This document shows, piece after piece, positions 1 through 7,901 of a stretch of 64,000 bases of DNA. The first letter of the stretch is position 1. The number at the start of each line of letters is the position of its first letter. The translations under genes were made by a program, and so were the position numbers. Under the pieces are notes generated by a model that was given only the letters and a program-made list of their open reading frames with translations, ran no database searches and had not been told where the DNA came from. The stretch is from Stenotrophomonas maltophilia (GTDB lineage Bacteria; Pseudomonadota; Gammaproteobacteria; Xanthomonadales; Xanthomonadaceae). The stretch is from contig NZ_CP037858.1 of the NCBI RefSeq assembly GCF_006974125.1, positions 2,232,001 to 2,296,000 on the forward strand, written 5' to 3'.

Positions 1-1135
1 CAACGAACAGCATTGCCGGCACACCGGGAGCACTCACCGAGAACGCGTCCTGGCTGCGGTCACCGCGTTCGGAGGCCAGATCCATACGCTGGTTGGCCGG
101 ATCGAGCAGCGCGCGCAGTTCTGCGACGTACGCCGGCCCCAGGTGCTGCATGGCATCGGCGGCGTTGTCGCGCAGCTGCGCCAGCGTCAGCACCGGTGGC
201 GTGTAGCCGGCATCGGGCACCGTGGTATCCCAGATCTGCGGCGCGTCGATGCCCGATCGCGCAGCGTGGTGCAGCAGCATGTCCTGGTAGGCGCGGCGGT
301 CCCCCGCGTGCTGTTCGATTGCAATCAGCGTCGCATCCACTGCCGCTGTATCCAGACCCATGCGCTGGTAGCCGTGTGCCGGCGCCGAGCCATCGCCCTG
401 CAGGCGTGCGGCGGCGTCATTCACCTGCACCAGCCCCAGCAGCACCGAAGCCATCGGCTCACGGCGCGAGTGCAGCCCCTGCCAGTAGCCCTTCCAGCCG
501 GCCTCGCGCAGGGCGCGGTCGGGCTGCTGGGCCAGCGCCTGCTTGTCGCGCCCCGTGTCCCAGTGCCGACCGCCGTGCTCGAGCTGCGGGTACTCGGCGC
601 TGCGCAGGATCTGCCCGCGCAGGCGCGCGAAGCTGTCCAGCGCCGGATCGGCCAGTGCCTCCACGGCCTCGTCCAGCACAGCGTTGGCCGGGGTGGCGGC
701 TTCCTTCAACGCACGTGCGTGCAGGAAGCCATACGGTGCTGCCCACGTCGCATCTGCGGGCGCCTCGCGCAGTGCAGCACGACCGCTGCGGGCGATGCGG
801 CTGCACAGCCCCATTGCCTGGTCCATCGCCTGGGCCGGGCGATGATCGCGGGCGTTGCGGGCGGACTGCAGGTGCAGGTAGCCGAGATGCCGCAGGCACT
901 GCGCCTCCAGTGCCTCGGCCTGCTGGAAGCGTTCCGCCGGTGCAAGGGTGGACGCCTGCTGCAGGGCCTCGACGCGCTTGCCCAGCGCGTCGCGCGCGGC
1001 TTGTTCGGCGGTGGCATTGGCGAAGTAGGCGCGGTCATCGGCATGCACCGACTGTGCCTGGGCGCCGCTGAAGGGGGCTATCGCCAATACGGCGGCGACG
1101 GCGGCGGTGGTAGCGCGCTTCCTGAAAGCCTGCAT
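1..1135 (-). CDS. M3-family (oligoendopeptidase F-like) metallopeptidase, N-terminal part, runs off the window
   Basis: The frame is open from an ATG at 1135 to the window edge, giving 378 codons with the C-terminal half missing. GGGAGA lies just upstream of the ATG. The protein opens with a clear signal peptide (positively charged MQAFRKR, hydrophobic Ala/Val stretch, AQA-Q cleavage region), so it is probably periplasmic. The visible part is helical and Ala/Leu/Arg-rich, as in M3 peptidases. Its last residues (LDPANQRMDLASERGD, then GVPAMLFV) resemble the strand region just before the zinc-binding HExxH helix in oligoendopeptidase F-type enzymes. The HExxH motif itself would lie outside the window, so catalytic competence cannot be judged. 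The family call is an inference from this resemblance. Confidence 0.6.
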   Translation of the reverse strand, partial: MQAFRKRATTAAVAAVLAIAPFSGAQAQSVHADDRAYFANATAEQAARDALGKRVEALQQASTLAPAERFQQAEALEAQCLRHLGYLHLQSARNARDHRPAQAMDQAMGLCSRIARSGRAALREAPADATWAAPYGFLHARALKEAATPANAVLDEAVEALADPALDSFARLRGQILRSAEYPQLEHGGRHWDTGRDKQALAQQPDRALREAGWKGYWQGLHSRREPMASVLLGLVQVNDAAARLQGDGSAPAHGYQRMGLDTAAVDATLIAIEQHAGDRRAYQDMLLHHAARSGIDAPQIWDTTVPDAGYTPPVLTLAQLRDNAADAMQHLGPAYVAELRALLDPANQRMDLASERGDRSQDAFSVSAPGVPAMLFV

Positions 1136-1208
1136 CGGCGTCTCCCTGCCTGGACCAGGCTTCGAGCCTAGCAGCCAGCCGCCCGGCTCGCCTGTGCCGA
1201 GTCAGGCC

Positions 1209-1724
1209 TCAGATCGACTCATCCTCACGCTTGACCAGTGTCCAGCACGGCGCCTGCGCGAAGGTATAGGTCTGCTGGTCGCTGCTGTCCGGCGTGCGGA
1301 CCTGCACCTGCCGCTGCCCATCGGCCAGGGCACTGACCTGCATTTCGCGGCCCTGCCCGGCCAATGCGGCAGGATCGGGCATCACCGGCCACTCGACATC
1401 GGCCAGCGCCAGCCGGCTTTCCACCTTGCGCGGTTCCGGCTCAGCCTCCGCATCGATGTAGCTGTCCAGCAGCGGATCGGCAGTGGTCTTTTCCTGCAGC
1501 GCGATCTCGTTGCCGAAATGCTTCAGGAACGTATCGAATTCCGGGTAGGGGCATTCACTGGGTGCAGCCGCAGGTGTGGGCTCGGCGGCGGTCGCTGGCG
1601 CGGCTGGAGCAGGCACGGCTGGAGCAGGCGCCGCCTCGGCCGCTGTCTGCGGCGCTGGTGTGCAGGCAGCCAGAACCACGCCGCAGGCAAGCGTCAGCAG
1701 AACGGCAGAACGGTATCGACACAT
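1209..1724 (-). CDS. Putative lipoprotein of unknown function
   Basis: 171 residues from ATG 1724. The N-terminus MCRYRS is followed by a hydrophobic stretch ending in the lipobox VVLAAC (Cys about residue 20), so it should be lipidated and membrane-anchored. After the Cys comes an Ala/Pro-rich linker of roughly 35 residues, which often spans the periplasm, and then a folded domain starting ECPYPEFDTFLKHFGN. Two further Cys, one at the start of the domain and one in APCWTLV near the C-terminus, could form a disulfide. I do not recognise the family. It is transcribed towards the M3 peptidase gene, about 70 bases apart, and could share its transcript. Confidence 0.7.
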   Translation of the reverse strand: MCRYRSAVLLTLACGVVLAACTPAPQTAAEAAPAPAVPAPAAPATAAEPTPAAAPSECPYPEFDTFLKHFGNEIALQEKTTADPLLDSYIDAEAEPEPRKVESRLALADVEWPVMPDPAALAGQGREMQVSALADGQRQVQVRTPDSSDQQTYTFAQAPCWTLVKREDESI

Positions 1725-1806
1725 GGGCTCATCCTGAATCCGGTCCGGTCGCTCCATGCTACCGCGCACCCTACAATTCCGGCATTCCGCCTGTCCGAGA
1801 GTCCTC

Positions 1807-2433
1807 ATGCATCGCCTCCTGCTCCTGATCGGCCTGCTGCTGCCCGCCCTGTGGCCGGCTGTGGCGTTGGCCGTCGATGTCCATGAAGGCGATCTGCTGT
1901 TCGTCACCGCCGGCCGCAGCGGCCTCAGTGCGGCCATCGACGATGCCACCGGCAAGCAGGGCGCGCTCAGCTTCGATCACGTTGCCCTGGTCGCTTCCAC
2001 GCCGAAGGGCTGGGAGGTTTTGCATGCGGACGAGAAAGGATCGCGCCGGCAATCGCTGGTCGAGTTCCGCCAGGAGGCGCGCGCCAAGCAGCGGCAGATC
2101 GTGGTCTATCGCCTGCACGCGCCGCAGCAGGCGGCCATCAAGGATGCGGTCGCCACCGCGCGCACGATGCTGGGCAAGCCGTACAACACGTCGTATGTGT
2201 TGAGCGAGGACAGCTACTACTGCTCGGACTTCATCGAACGCGCCTTCCGTGCGCATCACGTGTTCGCATTGCAGCCGATGAACTTCCGCAACCCGCAGAC
2301 CGGGGAGATCGCCCAGCACTGGGTGGATCTGTATCGCGGCATGGGCATGGACGTGCCGCAGGATCAGCCCGGCACCAATCCGAACGACATGTCGGCAGCG
2401 CCGGTGCTGCAGCGTATCGGCGTGCTGGAATAA
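1807..2433 (+). CDS. YiiX/YebB-like (NlpC/P60-related, DUF830) secreted cysteine peptidase
   Basis: 208 residues from ATG 1807. A signal peptide (MHRLLLLIGLLLPALW...VALA) precedes the mature chain VDVHEGDLLFV. The order of motifs fits the permuted papain-like YiiX family: GDLLFV, then SFDHVALV with the candidate catalytic His, then YYCSDFIERAF with the candidate nucleophile Cys near residue 140. YiiX-like proteins are thought to act on amide or ester bonds of lipids or peptidoglycan; the substrate here is unknown. Upstream in-frame codons are possible starts but would place charged residues before the signal peptide. A GC-rich hairpin follows six bases after the stop. Confidence 0.8.
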   Translation: MHRLLLLIGLLLPALWPAVALAVDVHEGDLLFVTAGRSGLSAAIDDATGKQGALSFDHVALVASTPKGWEVLHADEKGSRRQSLVEFRQEARAKQRQIVVYRLHAPQQAAIKDAVATARTMLGKPYNTSYVLSEDSYYCSDFIERAFRAHHVFALQPMNFRNPQTGEIAQHWVDLYRGMGMDVPQDQPGTNPNDMSAAPVLQRIGVLE

Positions 2434-2438
2434 GCAAA

Positions 2439-2457
2439 GCCCCGCACGGGGCGGGGC
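2439..2457. terminator. GC-rich hairpin between convergent genes
   Basis: GCCCCGC (2439-2445) pairs with GCGGGGC (2451-2457) around a 5-base loop. A-rich sequence precedes it, which becomes a short T-run on the minus strand. It sits between the stop of the YiiX-like gene and the stop of the minus-strand Gln-rich gene, so it can serve as a bidirectional terminator. Confidence 0.65.
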
Positions 2458-2487
2458 CTTGCCGGTCACGTTGCATGCGCAACGCGG

Positions 2488-2649
2488 TCATTCTTCTTCG
2501 TCGTGGCCGCCCTGCTGCTGGTTCTGGTTGCGCTTCTGCTGTTCCTGCTGCTGTTGCTGCTGCTGGTCGCGGCCACGGCCCTGCTGCTGATCCTGCTGGT
2601 TCTGCTGGCCCTGCTGCTTCTGGTTCGGGTTCTGGTTCTGCTGTGCCAT
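2488..2649 (-). CDS. Small Gln/Asn-rich acidic-tailed protein (53 aa)
   Basis: Starts at ATG 2649 with GGAG eight bases upstream and reads to TGA at 2488. More than half of the residues are Gln or Asn, in runs such as QQNQQDQQQGRGRDQQQ, and the C-terminus is acidic (GGHDEEE). It has no hydrophobic segment and no signal peptide, and is almost certainly disordered. The good ribosome site and the terminator just beyond its stop argue that it is a real gene rather than a repeat. No function is known to me; a stress-related or phase-separating role is only a guess. Confidence 0.6.
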   Translation of the reverse strand: MAQQNQNPNQKQQGQQNQQDQQQGRGRDQQQQQQQEQQKRNQNQQQGGHDEEE

Positions 2650-2885
2650 GTCCGATCTCCAAAGCCACTCGCGGAATGCGGTGGACGTGGCCATCGTCTG
2701 CAGCGAATGGTTAATCAGGCGTGGGTGGGCGGCTACATCTGTGTGTACGCCTGTGAATGAACGCGCAGAAGCCCTTGCGGCACAAGCAGCTGAAGAATTC
2801 ATGCGGGTTCGGCATGTGCTCATGCCTTCGTCAGCCTGCACGCATTCATGGCGTTCGCCGCCGGAAACACGCGCTGAACGAGGCT

Positions 2886-2911
2886 GGCTTCCCGGCTCAC
2901 GCAGGGAAGCC
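2886..2911 (-). terminator. Hairpin after atoE
   Basis: GGCTTCCC (2886-2893) pairs perfectly with GGGAAGCC (2904-2911) around a 10-base loop, ten bases beyond the atoE stop codon on the minus strand. There is no strong T-tract, so it may be a weak or Rho-assisted terminator. Confidence 0.45.
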
Positions 2912-2921
2912 AACCCTGCAT

Positions 2922-4346
2922 TCAGGGCATCACCGGCGGCACATACGCCAGGGTCATCCCCAGCAGCCACAGCAGGCCCAGCACCAGCGGGATATGCACC
3001 AGCAGCTGGATGAAGGTGAAGCCGACGATGTCCCGCGCCTTCAGGCCCAGCACGCCCAGCAGCGGCAGCATCCAGAACGGATTGATCAGGTTCGGCAGCG
3101 CTTCGGCCGCGTTGTAGACCTGCACCGCCCAGCCCAGGTGCGCCTTCAGTTCGTTGGCGGCCTGCATCACGTACGGCGCCTCGATGATCCACTTGCCACC
3201 ACCGGACGGCACGAAGAAGCCCAGCACCGCCGAATAGACGCCCATCACCAGCGCGAAGGTATCAGTGATGGCCACGTGCACGAACAGGCTCGACAGCCGG
3301 TGCGCCAGGGTCTGACCGTCACCGCCTGCAGCGTGGGTGAGGATCATCGCGATGCCACCGTACAGCGGGAACTGGATCAGCACACCGGTGGTGCTCGGTA
3401 CCGCCTTGGCCACCGCGTTGAGGAAGCTGCGCGGGCGCCAGTGCAGCAGCAGGCCCAGCGAAATGAACAGGAAGTTGTAGGTGTTGAGGTTGGCGATGGC
3501 GGTGACCACCGGCTTGTTGGCGAACTCGTTGAACAGCCAGCCGAACGCCAGCAGCGAGAGCAGTACGGTCAGCAACGGACTGTACTCCAGCCATTCGCCC
3601 GGGCGCGTGCGGCGCTGCAGTGGCTCCGGTTCTGCCTGCGCGGCGCCGGGGAAGTCTTCAGCGGTGCGGGCACTGCCGGCGGCCGGTGCGGTCAACCAGG
3701 CGATCAGCAGCGAGACCAGGATCAGCACTGCGGTCAGCGCGATCGACTGCCACAGGAAGATGGTTTCGGTGAACGGCAGGACGCCGGTGATCTCCACCAG
3801 CCCTGGCGGCATGCTGGCCGGGTTGGCCTGCAGCTGTGCGGCAGACGAACTCAGCCCCATTGCCCACACCGCACCCAGGCCGAGGTAGGCCGAAGCACCG
3901 GCCGCGCGGTAGTCCATGCGCAGTTCGGTACGGCGCGCCAGCGCGCGCACCAGCAGGCCGCCGAATACCAGCGAGAAGCCCCAGCTGAGCAGCGAGGCCA
4001 GCATGCTGACCAGGCCCACGTACACCACCGCACCGCGGCCGGTGCGCGGCACCCGGGCCAGGTAGTCGATGAAGCGCGCGACCACCGGCGCGGTCGCCAC
4101 GGCGTAGCCACCGATGACCACGAAGGCCATCTGCATGGTGAAGGGAATCAGGCTCCAGAAGCCGTCGCCGAAGGCACTGGCGGTGGCCTGCGGGGTCGAG
4201 CCGAAGCTCATCGCAGCCAGCGCGACGATGACCACGCCGAGCACCGCGAACACGTACGCATCGGGGAACCACCTTTCCGCCCAGGCGGCCGAGCGCAGCG
4301 CTGCGCGCGCCATCCAGCCGTCCTGTACTGCTGCCGTCGAGGCCAT
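2922..4346 (-). CDS. atoE: Short-chain fatty acid transporter (AtoE family)
   Basis: 474 residues, close to the usual family length, from ATG 4346 with GGGAGG eight to nine bases upstream. A short cytoplasmic N-terminus (AERWFPDAYVFAVLG) is followed by about twelve hydrophobic helices, including IPFTMQMAFVVIGGYAVA and GFFVPSGGGKWIIEAP. The last of these is a conserved polar stretch of the AtoE/DcuC-like ion-transporter superfamily. The expected role is proton- or sodium-coupled uptake of short-chain acids such as acetoacetate or butyrate across the inner membrane. No acetoacetate-degradation genes (atoDAB) lie next to it, so its substrate here is inferred from family alone. It appears to be a single-gene unit with its own terminator. 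Confidence 0.85.
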   Translation of the reverse strand: MASTAAVQDGWMARAALRSAAWAERWFPDAYVFAVLGVVIVALAAMSFGSTPQATASAFGDGFWSLIPFTMQMAFVVIGGYAVATAPVVARFIDYLARVPRTGRGAVVYVGLVSMLASLLSWGFSLVFGGLLVRALARRTELRMDYRAAGASAYLGLGAVWAMGLSSSAAQLQANPASMPPGLVEITGVLPFTETIFLWQSIALTAVLILVSLLIAWLTAPAAGSARTAEDFPGAAQAEPEPLQRRTRPGEWLEYSPLLTVLLSLLAFGWLFNEFANKPVVTAIANLNTYNFLFISLGLLLHWRPRSFLNAVAKAVPSTTGVLIQFPLYGGIAMILTHAAGGDGQTLAHRLSSLFVHVAITDTFALVMGVYSAVLGFFVPSGGGKWIIEAPYVMQAANELKAHLGWAVQVYNAAEALPNLINPFWMLPLLGVLGLKARDIVGFTFIQLLVHIPLVLGLLWLLGMTLAYVPPVMP

Positions 4347-4433
4347 CGCCTACCCTCCCAGGTTCGATGGTTCGATTCTGGGCGGCGGGGTGCGGGCTGT
4401 CAGCCACCTATTGGTCGTAGGTAGCGGAGGATG

Positions 4434-4502
4434 GTCGTGCCGGCCGTTGGCCGGCAATCCCGGGATCGCGCACGGCTGCAGCCGGCCAGCGGCCGGCTCT
4501 AC
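4434..4502. repeat. SMAG/REP element pair (inverted)
   Basis: Two palindromic units, 4434-4456 (core GCCGGCCGTTGGCCGGC) and 4478-4502 (core GCCGGCCAGCGGCCGGC), face each other. The second, read on the minus strand, begins GTAGAGCCGG, the GTAG-tagged form described in S. maltophilia. It fills the gap between atoE and ubiA and could act as a transcript-stabilising or terminating structure. Confidence 0.75.
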
Positions 4503-4514
4503 CTCACCTTGGGC

Positions 4515-5408
4515 TCAACGCAGCGCCAGATCCACGGCGATGCCGGCGAACAGCGCGGCACCCACCCAGTTGTTGTGCAGGAACGCCTTGAAGCAGGGGC
4601 CGCGCTCGCGGTTGCGGCAGATCCAGAACTCGTAGACCACCAGCACCGTAGCCACGGCCACGCCGGCCAGGTAGTAGCCGCCCAGCCCGCCGCGCACGCC
4701 AACCAACGCCATGGTGGCCAGGAACAGCGCGTACAGCACGCCCTGGATGACCAGATCCAGGTCACCGAACAGGATCGCAGTGGAGTGCGAGCCCATCTTC
4801 AGGTCGTCCTCGCGATCGACCATGGCGTACCAGGTGTCGTACGCGGTGGACCACAGGATGTTGCCGGCATACAGCAGCCAGCCCAGCATCGGCACCTCGC
4901 CCTGCACCGCGGCGAACGCCATCGGGATGCCCCAGCCGAACGACATGCCCAGGTAGACCTGCGGCAGGTGGGTGTAGCGCTTCAGGTACGGGTAGCTGGC
5001 CGCCAGGAACACGCCGATGAAGCTGAGGCCGATGGTCAGCCCGTTCAGGGTCAGCACCAGGCCGAACGCCACCAGCATCAGCACGGCAAACAGCGCCAGC
5101 GCGGCGCGGCCGCTGATCGCACCGGTGGCCAGCGGACGCGCCTTGGTGCGTTCCACATGCGGGTCAAGCCAGCGGTCGGCGTAGTCGTTGATGACGCATC
5201 CGGCCGAGCGGGTCAGCCACACGCCGGTGGTGAACACGAACAGCGTCCACAGCGGCGGCAGGCCGCCCGCGGCCAGCCACAACGCCCACCAGGTGGGCCA
5301 CAGCAGCAGCAGCGTGCCGATCGGGCGATCAGCGCGCATCAGACTCCAGTAATGCCGCCAACGCGGCGTCGCCGGCGACTGCGGCGAAGTGAGGGGGGTA
5401 TCAGCCAT
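4515..5408 (-). CDS. ubiA: 4-hydroxybenzoate polyprenyltransferase
   Basis: 297 residues, typical length, from ATG 5408 with AGGAGT about ten bases upstream. It attaches the polyprenyl tail to 4-hydroxybenzoate in ubiquinone synthesis, in the inner membrane. The first aspartate-rich motif is [18 protein letters not shown] (residues about 72-90), which binds Mg-diphosphate. The second conserved region is around [16 protein letters not shown] with [18 protein letters not shown] before it, matching the YDTxYAxxDxxDDxxxG signature of UbiA. Roughly eight or nine membrane segments are visible. It stands alone on the minus strand, about 150 bases from the divergent tRNA-Arg gene. Confidence 0.95.
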   Translation of the reverse strand: MADTPLTSPQSPATPRWRHYWSLMRADRPIGTLLLLWPTWWALWLAAGGLPPLWTLFVFTTGVWLTRSAGCVINDYADRWLDPHVERTKARPLATGAISGRAALALFAVLMLVAFGLVLTLNGLTIGLSFIGVFLAASYPYLKRYTHLPQVYLGMSFGWGIPMAFAAVQGEVPMLGWLLYAGNILWSTAYDTWYAMVDREDDLKMGSHSTAILFGDLDLVIQGVLYALFLATMALVGVRGGLGGYYLAGVAVATVLVVYEFWICRNRERGPCFKAFLHNNWVGAALFAGIAVDLALR

Positions 5409-5557
5409 GGCGATAGGATACTCCTGCCCCTCTGGCAGGGCTTTGCCCGTGGGGGGAGATTTGTTCGGCGAAACTGGATAGAATGCCGGTCCCGCACCGC
5501 TTCATGGCGCTGCGATGCCCGCCCCGGCACTGGTCGGTGGCGCGGCGGTTCTACAAC

Positions 5558-5634
5558 GCGCCCGTAGCTCAGCCGGATAGAGTAGTGGCTTCCGAAGCCA
5601 TTGGTCGGGGGTTCGAATCCCTCCGGGCGCGCCA
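5558..5634 (+). tRNA. tRNA-Arg (anticodon CCG)
   Basis: Acceptor stem GCGCCCG (5558-5564) pairs with CGGGCGC (5624-5630), followed by G and an encoded CCA (5632-5634). The anticodon arm reads GTGGC-TTCCGAA-GCCAT, giving anticodon CCG. The T arm GGGGTTCGAATCCCT is canonical. A T-run starts immediately after the CCA and probably terminates transcription. A TAGAAT -10-like box at 5479-5484 followed by GC-rich sequence is the best promoter candidate, but it has no good -35. Confidence 0.97.
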
Positions 5635-6081
5635 TTTTTCCTGTCTGGATCAACGCCGCTCACCGTGCCCAGGTGCAACGACGCCCCATCCTGCAAGGCA
5701 ACCGGATATTCGACGTCGGCAGCCGGCCCCATAAGCGGGTACGCGAGCCCTGCCGGATATGACATCAATCCACGCTCGTGCGCTTGCCAGCCAGATCCGG
5801 ATTGACCACGGGAACATGGTCTCGGATTGGTCCATGCTCTTCTCGATCTAGACGGGACGGCACACGCGGGTCCGATCAGCCTGTGTGGATGCTCATCATC
5901 CGAGCGCAGAGCAAGCGCTGAAGCCAGAGTACCCGTCGAGCAACCAGGCACGTCGTTGCTGGTCTCCAACCAGGCCCACCGCGCCATTGACACCTGAGTG
6001 CCTGAAACGCACTCTCCCTGACACCCATGCCTCCAGCGCGTGGGTGAGGCTAATCATGGACCGAACGCCAAGGAGAAATTC
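5635..6081. other. Gene-free stretch downstream of tRNA-Arg
   Basis: 447 bases without a convincing gene. Open frames here lack ribosome sites and show no family resemblance; those crossing the tRNA are its shadows. The base composition is more mixed than in the flanking core genes. I looked for a second copy of the tRNA 3' end (an attachment-site repeat) here and near 7.8 kb and saw none. A TTGACA lies at 5987-5992, but without a matching -10 box. Confidence 0.5.
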
Positions 6082-7791
6082 GTGGACCCGCGATTCTGGC
6101 TGATCCTGCTGTTGGCACCCGCAGCCGCTCTGTTTTCGACCCCGTCTCTGGCGTCTGAGGCCGTCGGCTACTGCGGAACTCCGTATGACAAGGCTGTCAC
6201 CACAGAGTACCCAATACGCGGAACATGGATGTATGCCCGGTCGGCCTGTGGGTGGCAGACCTCGCTGCAGGACTTTCATCGGATGGGTGGCACGACCGTA
6301 CTCAATTTCGGGCCGCATCTTAAGCGTCACACCGACCCTAGTACCGTCGCGATCGGTTGCACGACCGCGGAGGGCACCTCCTGCGTGCAGCAGGCCAGGC
6401 AGGAAATTGGGACTGAGCGCATCCGCAACTGGCTGAGCTACGAGTTCAACGAACACTACGGCTCTGCGATCGCGTGCCCCGGAGGATTTGATCGGAAGAT
6501 CGAAACTGTCGTTGACGGCGTACCCAAAGTGTTCTGGCGCATTGTTCTGCCCCATGACGGGCAGGCAGCCTGTGATTACTCGAGTGGTTCATTCGACGTA
6601 CTTTTCGTCCAGTACGACGCGAACGCAATCGAGAGCACCACCGCAATGCTCACTGTCGCCGATCACCTCGGTATGGAAGTCTACCTGGGAGCTCCCGCAT
6701 TTCCCGTTGTTACCGGTCAAGAGTGGATGATCGATGCCGCCATGCTCTCGTCACACCGCGACTGGGCGCGGCGCGTCTATGCCGACTGGGCAGCAAGACA
6801 TGCTGGACACAGCAGTTTTCGCGGCGCATATCAATCCTATGAGGTGCTGCTGGGAAGCACCTACACTGCGTCCGACACGGAGTATGGCCAGGATGCCGGC
6901 CTGTTCCGAAACCTCAACCCAGGCAGAAAATATGCCATCTCGCCCTACCTTCTTCTTCTGAAGGACGGTCGCGGCAATACCCAGACTGTCGAGCAGACCG
7001 TCAGCGGTTTCAGGCGCCTGGCCACGGCCGGAGTGGACATCATCGCGCCTCAGGATGGGCGCGGTACCGGAAACGCGGCCTACTACTGGCCGGGCCAGGC
7101 AACGCAGCTGGTGGGCGCCGTCGACCCCAGGCTTGGTCACTACCCGCGCGTTGACGCTTCCAGTAGTTTCTCCAGTCAATACGGCGGATCGATACGGGAT
7201 GTATTCAATGCCCTGGGAGAGGCCAGGAGTGAATTCAACCGGGGGAATCGAAGGGTCGACTTGTGGGTCAATATAGAGGCGTTCGAGGAAGACACCGAAA
7301 GTCCAGACTACGCAGGTTGCAGCTACATCTCGCTATCGCGAACAACGAAGGAACGGATGGATCGAGCCCTGACATTCGTGGCAGGGCGCGTCGACAAGGT
7401 TATTTCCTTCATGTACGACCCGTTGTTCACCTGTACAGAACGCTTCGGTCTTCCGCTCCATCAAACTATCGCGGGCGATCATGATCGCCCTGTCATAACC
7501 GACGCATTTTTCTGGGATGCACCGTCAACCGGCATGGTTGTGAACGGCCACGGCATCGGTGCGGGCACCGAACTTCAGATCACCTGGTACGACTCCAACT
7601 GGCAATTGCAGACCCAGCGTCTTGCGCCAGGCTGGATCTATCCAGGTGGTGCCGGCGCAGGGCTTGACTCCATATGGATTCCATTCCAGCGCTCAGATCT
7701 TGCTCCTGGCTTCTTCATTTACATCGGCGCGGTTAAAAGTACCCAGTCAGGAAAAAAATCCACTATCGAGAACTTCAGCCTAGGATATTGA
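6082..7791 (+). CDS. Secreted protein of unknown function, possibly a TIM-barrel glycoside-hydrolase-like (DUF4434-type) enzyme
   Basis: 569 residues from GTG 6082, chosen because AGGAG lies six bases upstream and the product then opens directly with a signal peptide (MDPRFWLILLLAPAAALF...LASEA). The mature protein begins VGYCGTPYDKAVTTEYPIRG. Blocks such as GTWMYARSACGWQ, FHRMGGTTVLNFG, DVLFVQYDANA, MEVYLGAPAFP and TAGVDIIAPQDGRG suggest a beta/alpha barrel with strand ends rich in polar and acidic residues, like DUF4434 putative glycosidases. A C-terminal beta-rich segment (from about residue 470) may be a separate sandwich domain. Several paired Cys fit an exported protein. Codon use is visibly less GC-biased than its neighbours, suggesting transfer. 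The enzymatic call is tentative. Confidence 0.55.
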   Translation: MDPRFWLILLLAPAAALFSTPSLASEAVGYCGTPYDKAVTTEYPIRGTWMYARSACGWQTSLQDFHRMGGTTVLNFGPHLKRHTDPSTVAIGCTTAEGTSCVQQARQEIGTERIRNWLSYEFNEHYGSAIACPGGFDRKIETVVDGVPKVFWRIVLPHDGQAACDYSSGSFDVLFVQYDANAIESTTAMLTVADHLGMEVYLGAPAFPVVTGQEWMIDAAMLSSHRDWARRVYADWAARHAGHSSFRGAYQSYEVLLGSTYTASDTEYGQDAGLFRNLNPGRKYAISPYLLLLKDGRGNTQTVEQTVSGFRRLATAGVDIIAPQDGRGTGNAAYYWPGQATQLVGAVDPRLGHYPRVDASSSFSSQYGGSIRDVFNALGEARSEFNRGNRRVDLWVNIEAFEEDTESPDYAGCSYISLSRTTKERMDRALTFVAGRVDKVISFMYDPLFTCTERFGLPLHQTIAGDHDRPVITDAFFWDAPSTGMVVNGHGIGAGTELQITWYDSNWQLQTQRLAPGWIYPGGAGAGLDSIWIPFQRSDLAPGFFIYIGAVKSTQSGKKSTIENFSLGY

Positions 7792-7802
7792 CTGGTTTCG
7801 TC

Positions 7803-7828
7803 GCAGCCGAGCGTGGGCTCGGCTCTAC
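7803..7828 (-). repeat. SMAG/REP element
   Basis: Read on the minus strand it begins GTAGAGCCGAGC and folds back on itself (GCCGAGC...GCTCGGC). It lies 11 bases after the stop of the secreted-protein gene. Confidence 0.75.
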
Positions 7829-7850
7829 AAGGCGAATGCCCCAGAAACAG

Positions 7851-7875
7851 AAACGCCGGGCATGGCCCGGCGTTT
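7851..7875. terminator. Bidirectional terminator hairpin
   Basis: AAACGCCGGG and CCCGGCGTTT form a perfect 10-bp stem around CATGG. Flanking A and T runs make it a plausible Rho-independent terminator for both the plus-strand secreted protein and the minus-strand GH109 gene. Confidence 0.75.
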
Positions 7876-7901
7876 CCGTCACCGCATGGAAGGGGTAAAC
7901 C

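Noticed and set aside
5635..6081. Integrative-element attachment site after tRNA-Arg
   Set aside because: No second copy of the tRNA 3' end and no integrase gene could be found in the window, so an integrated element cannot be supported.
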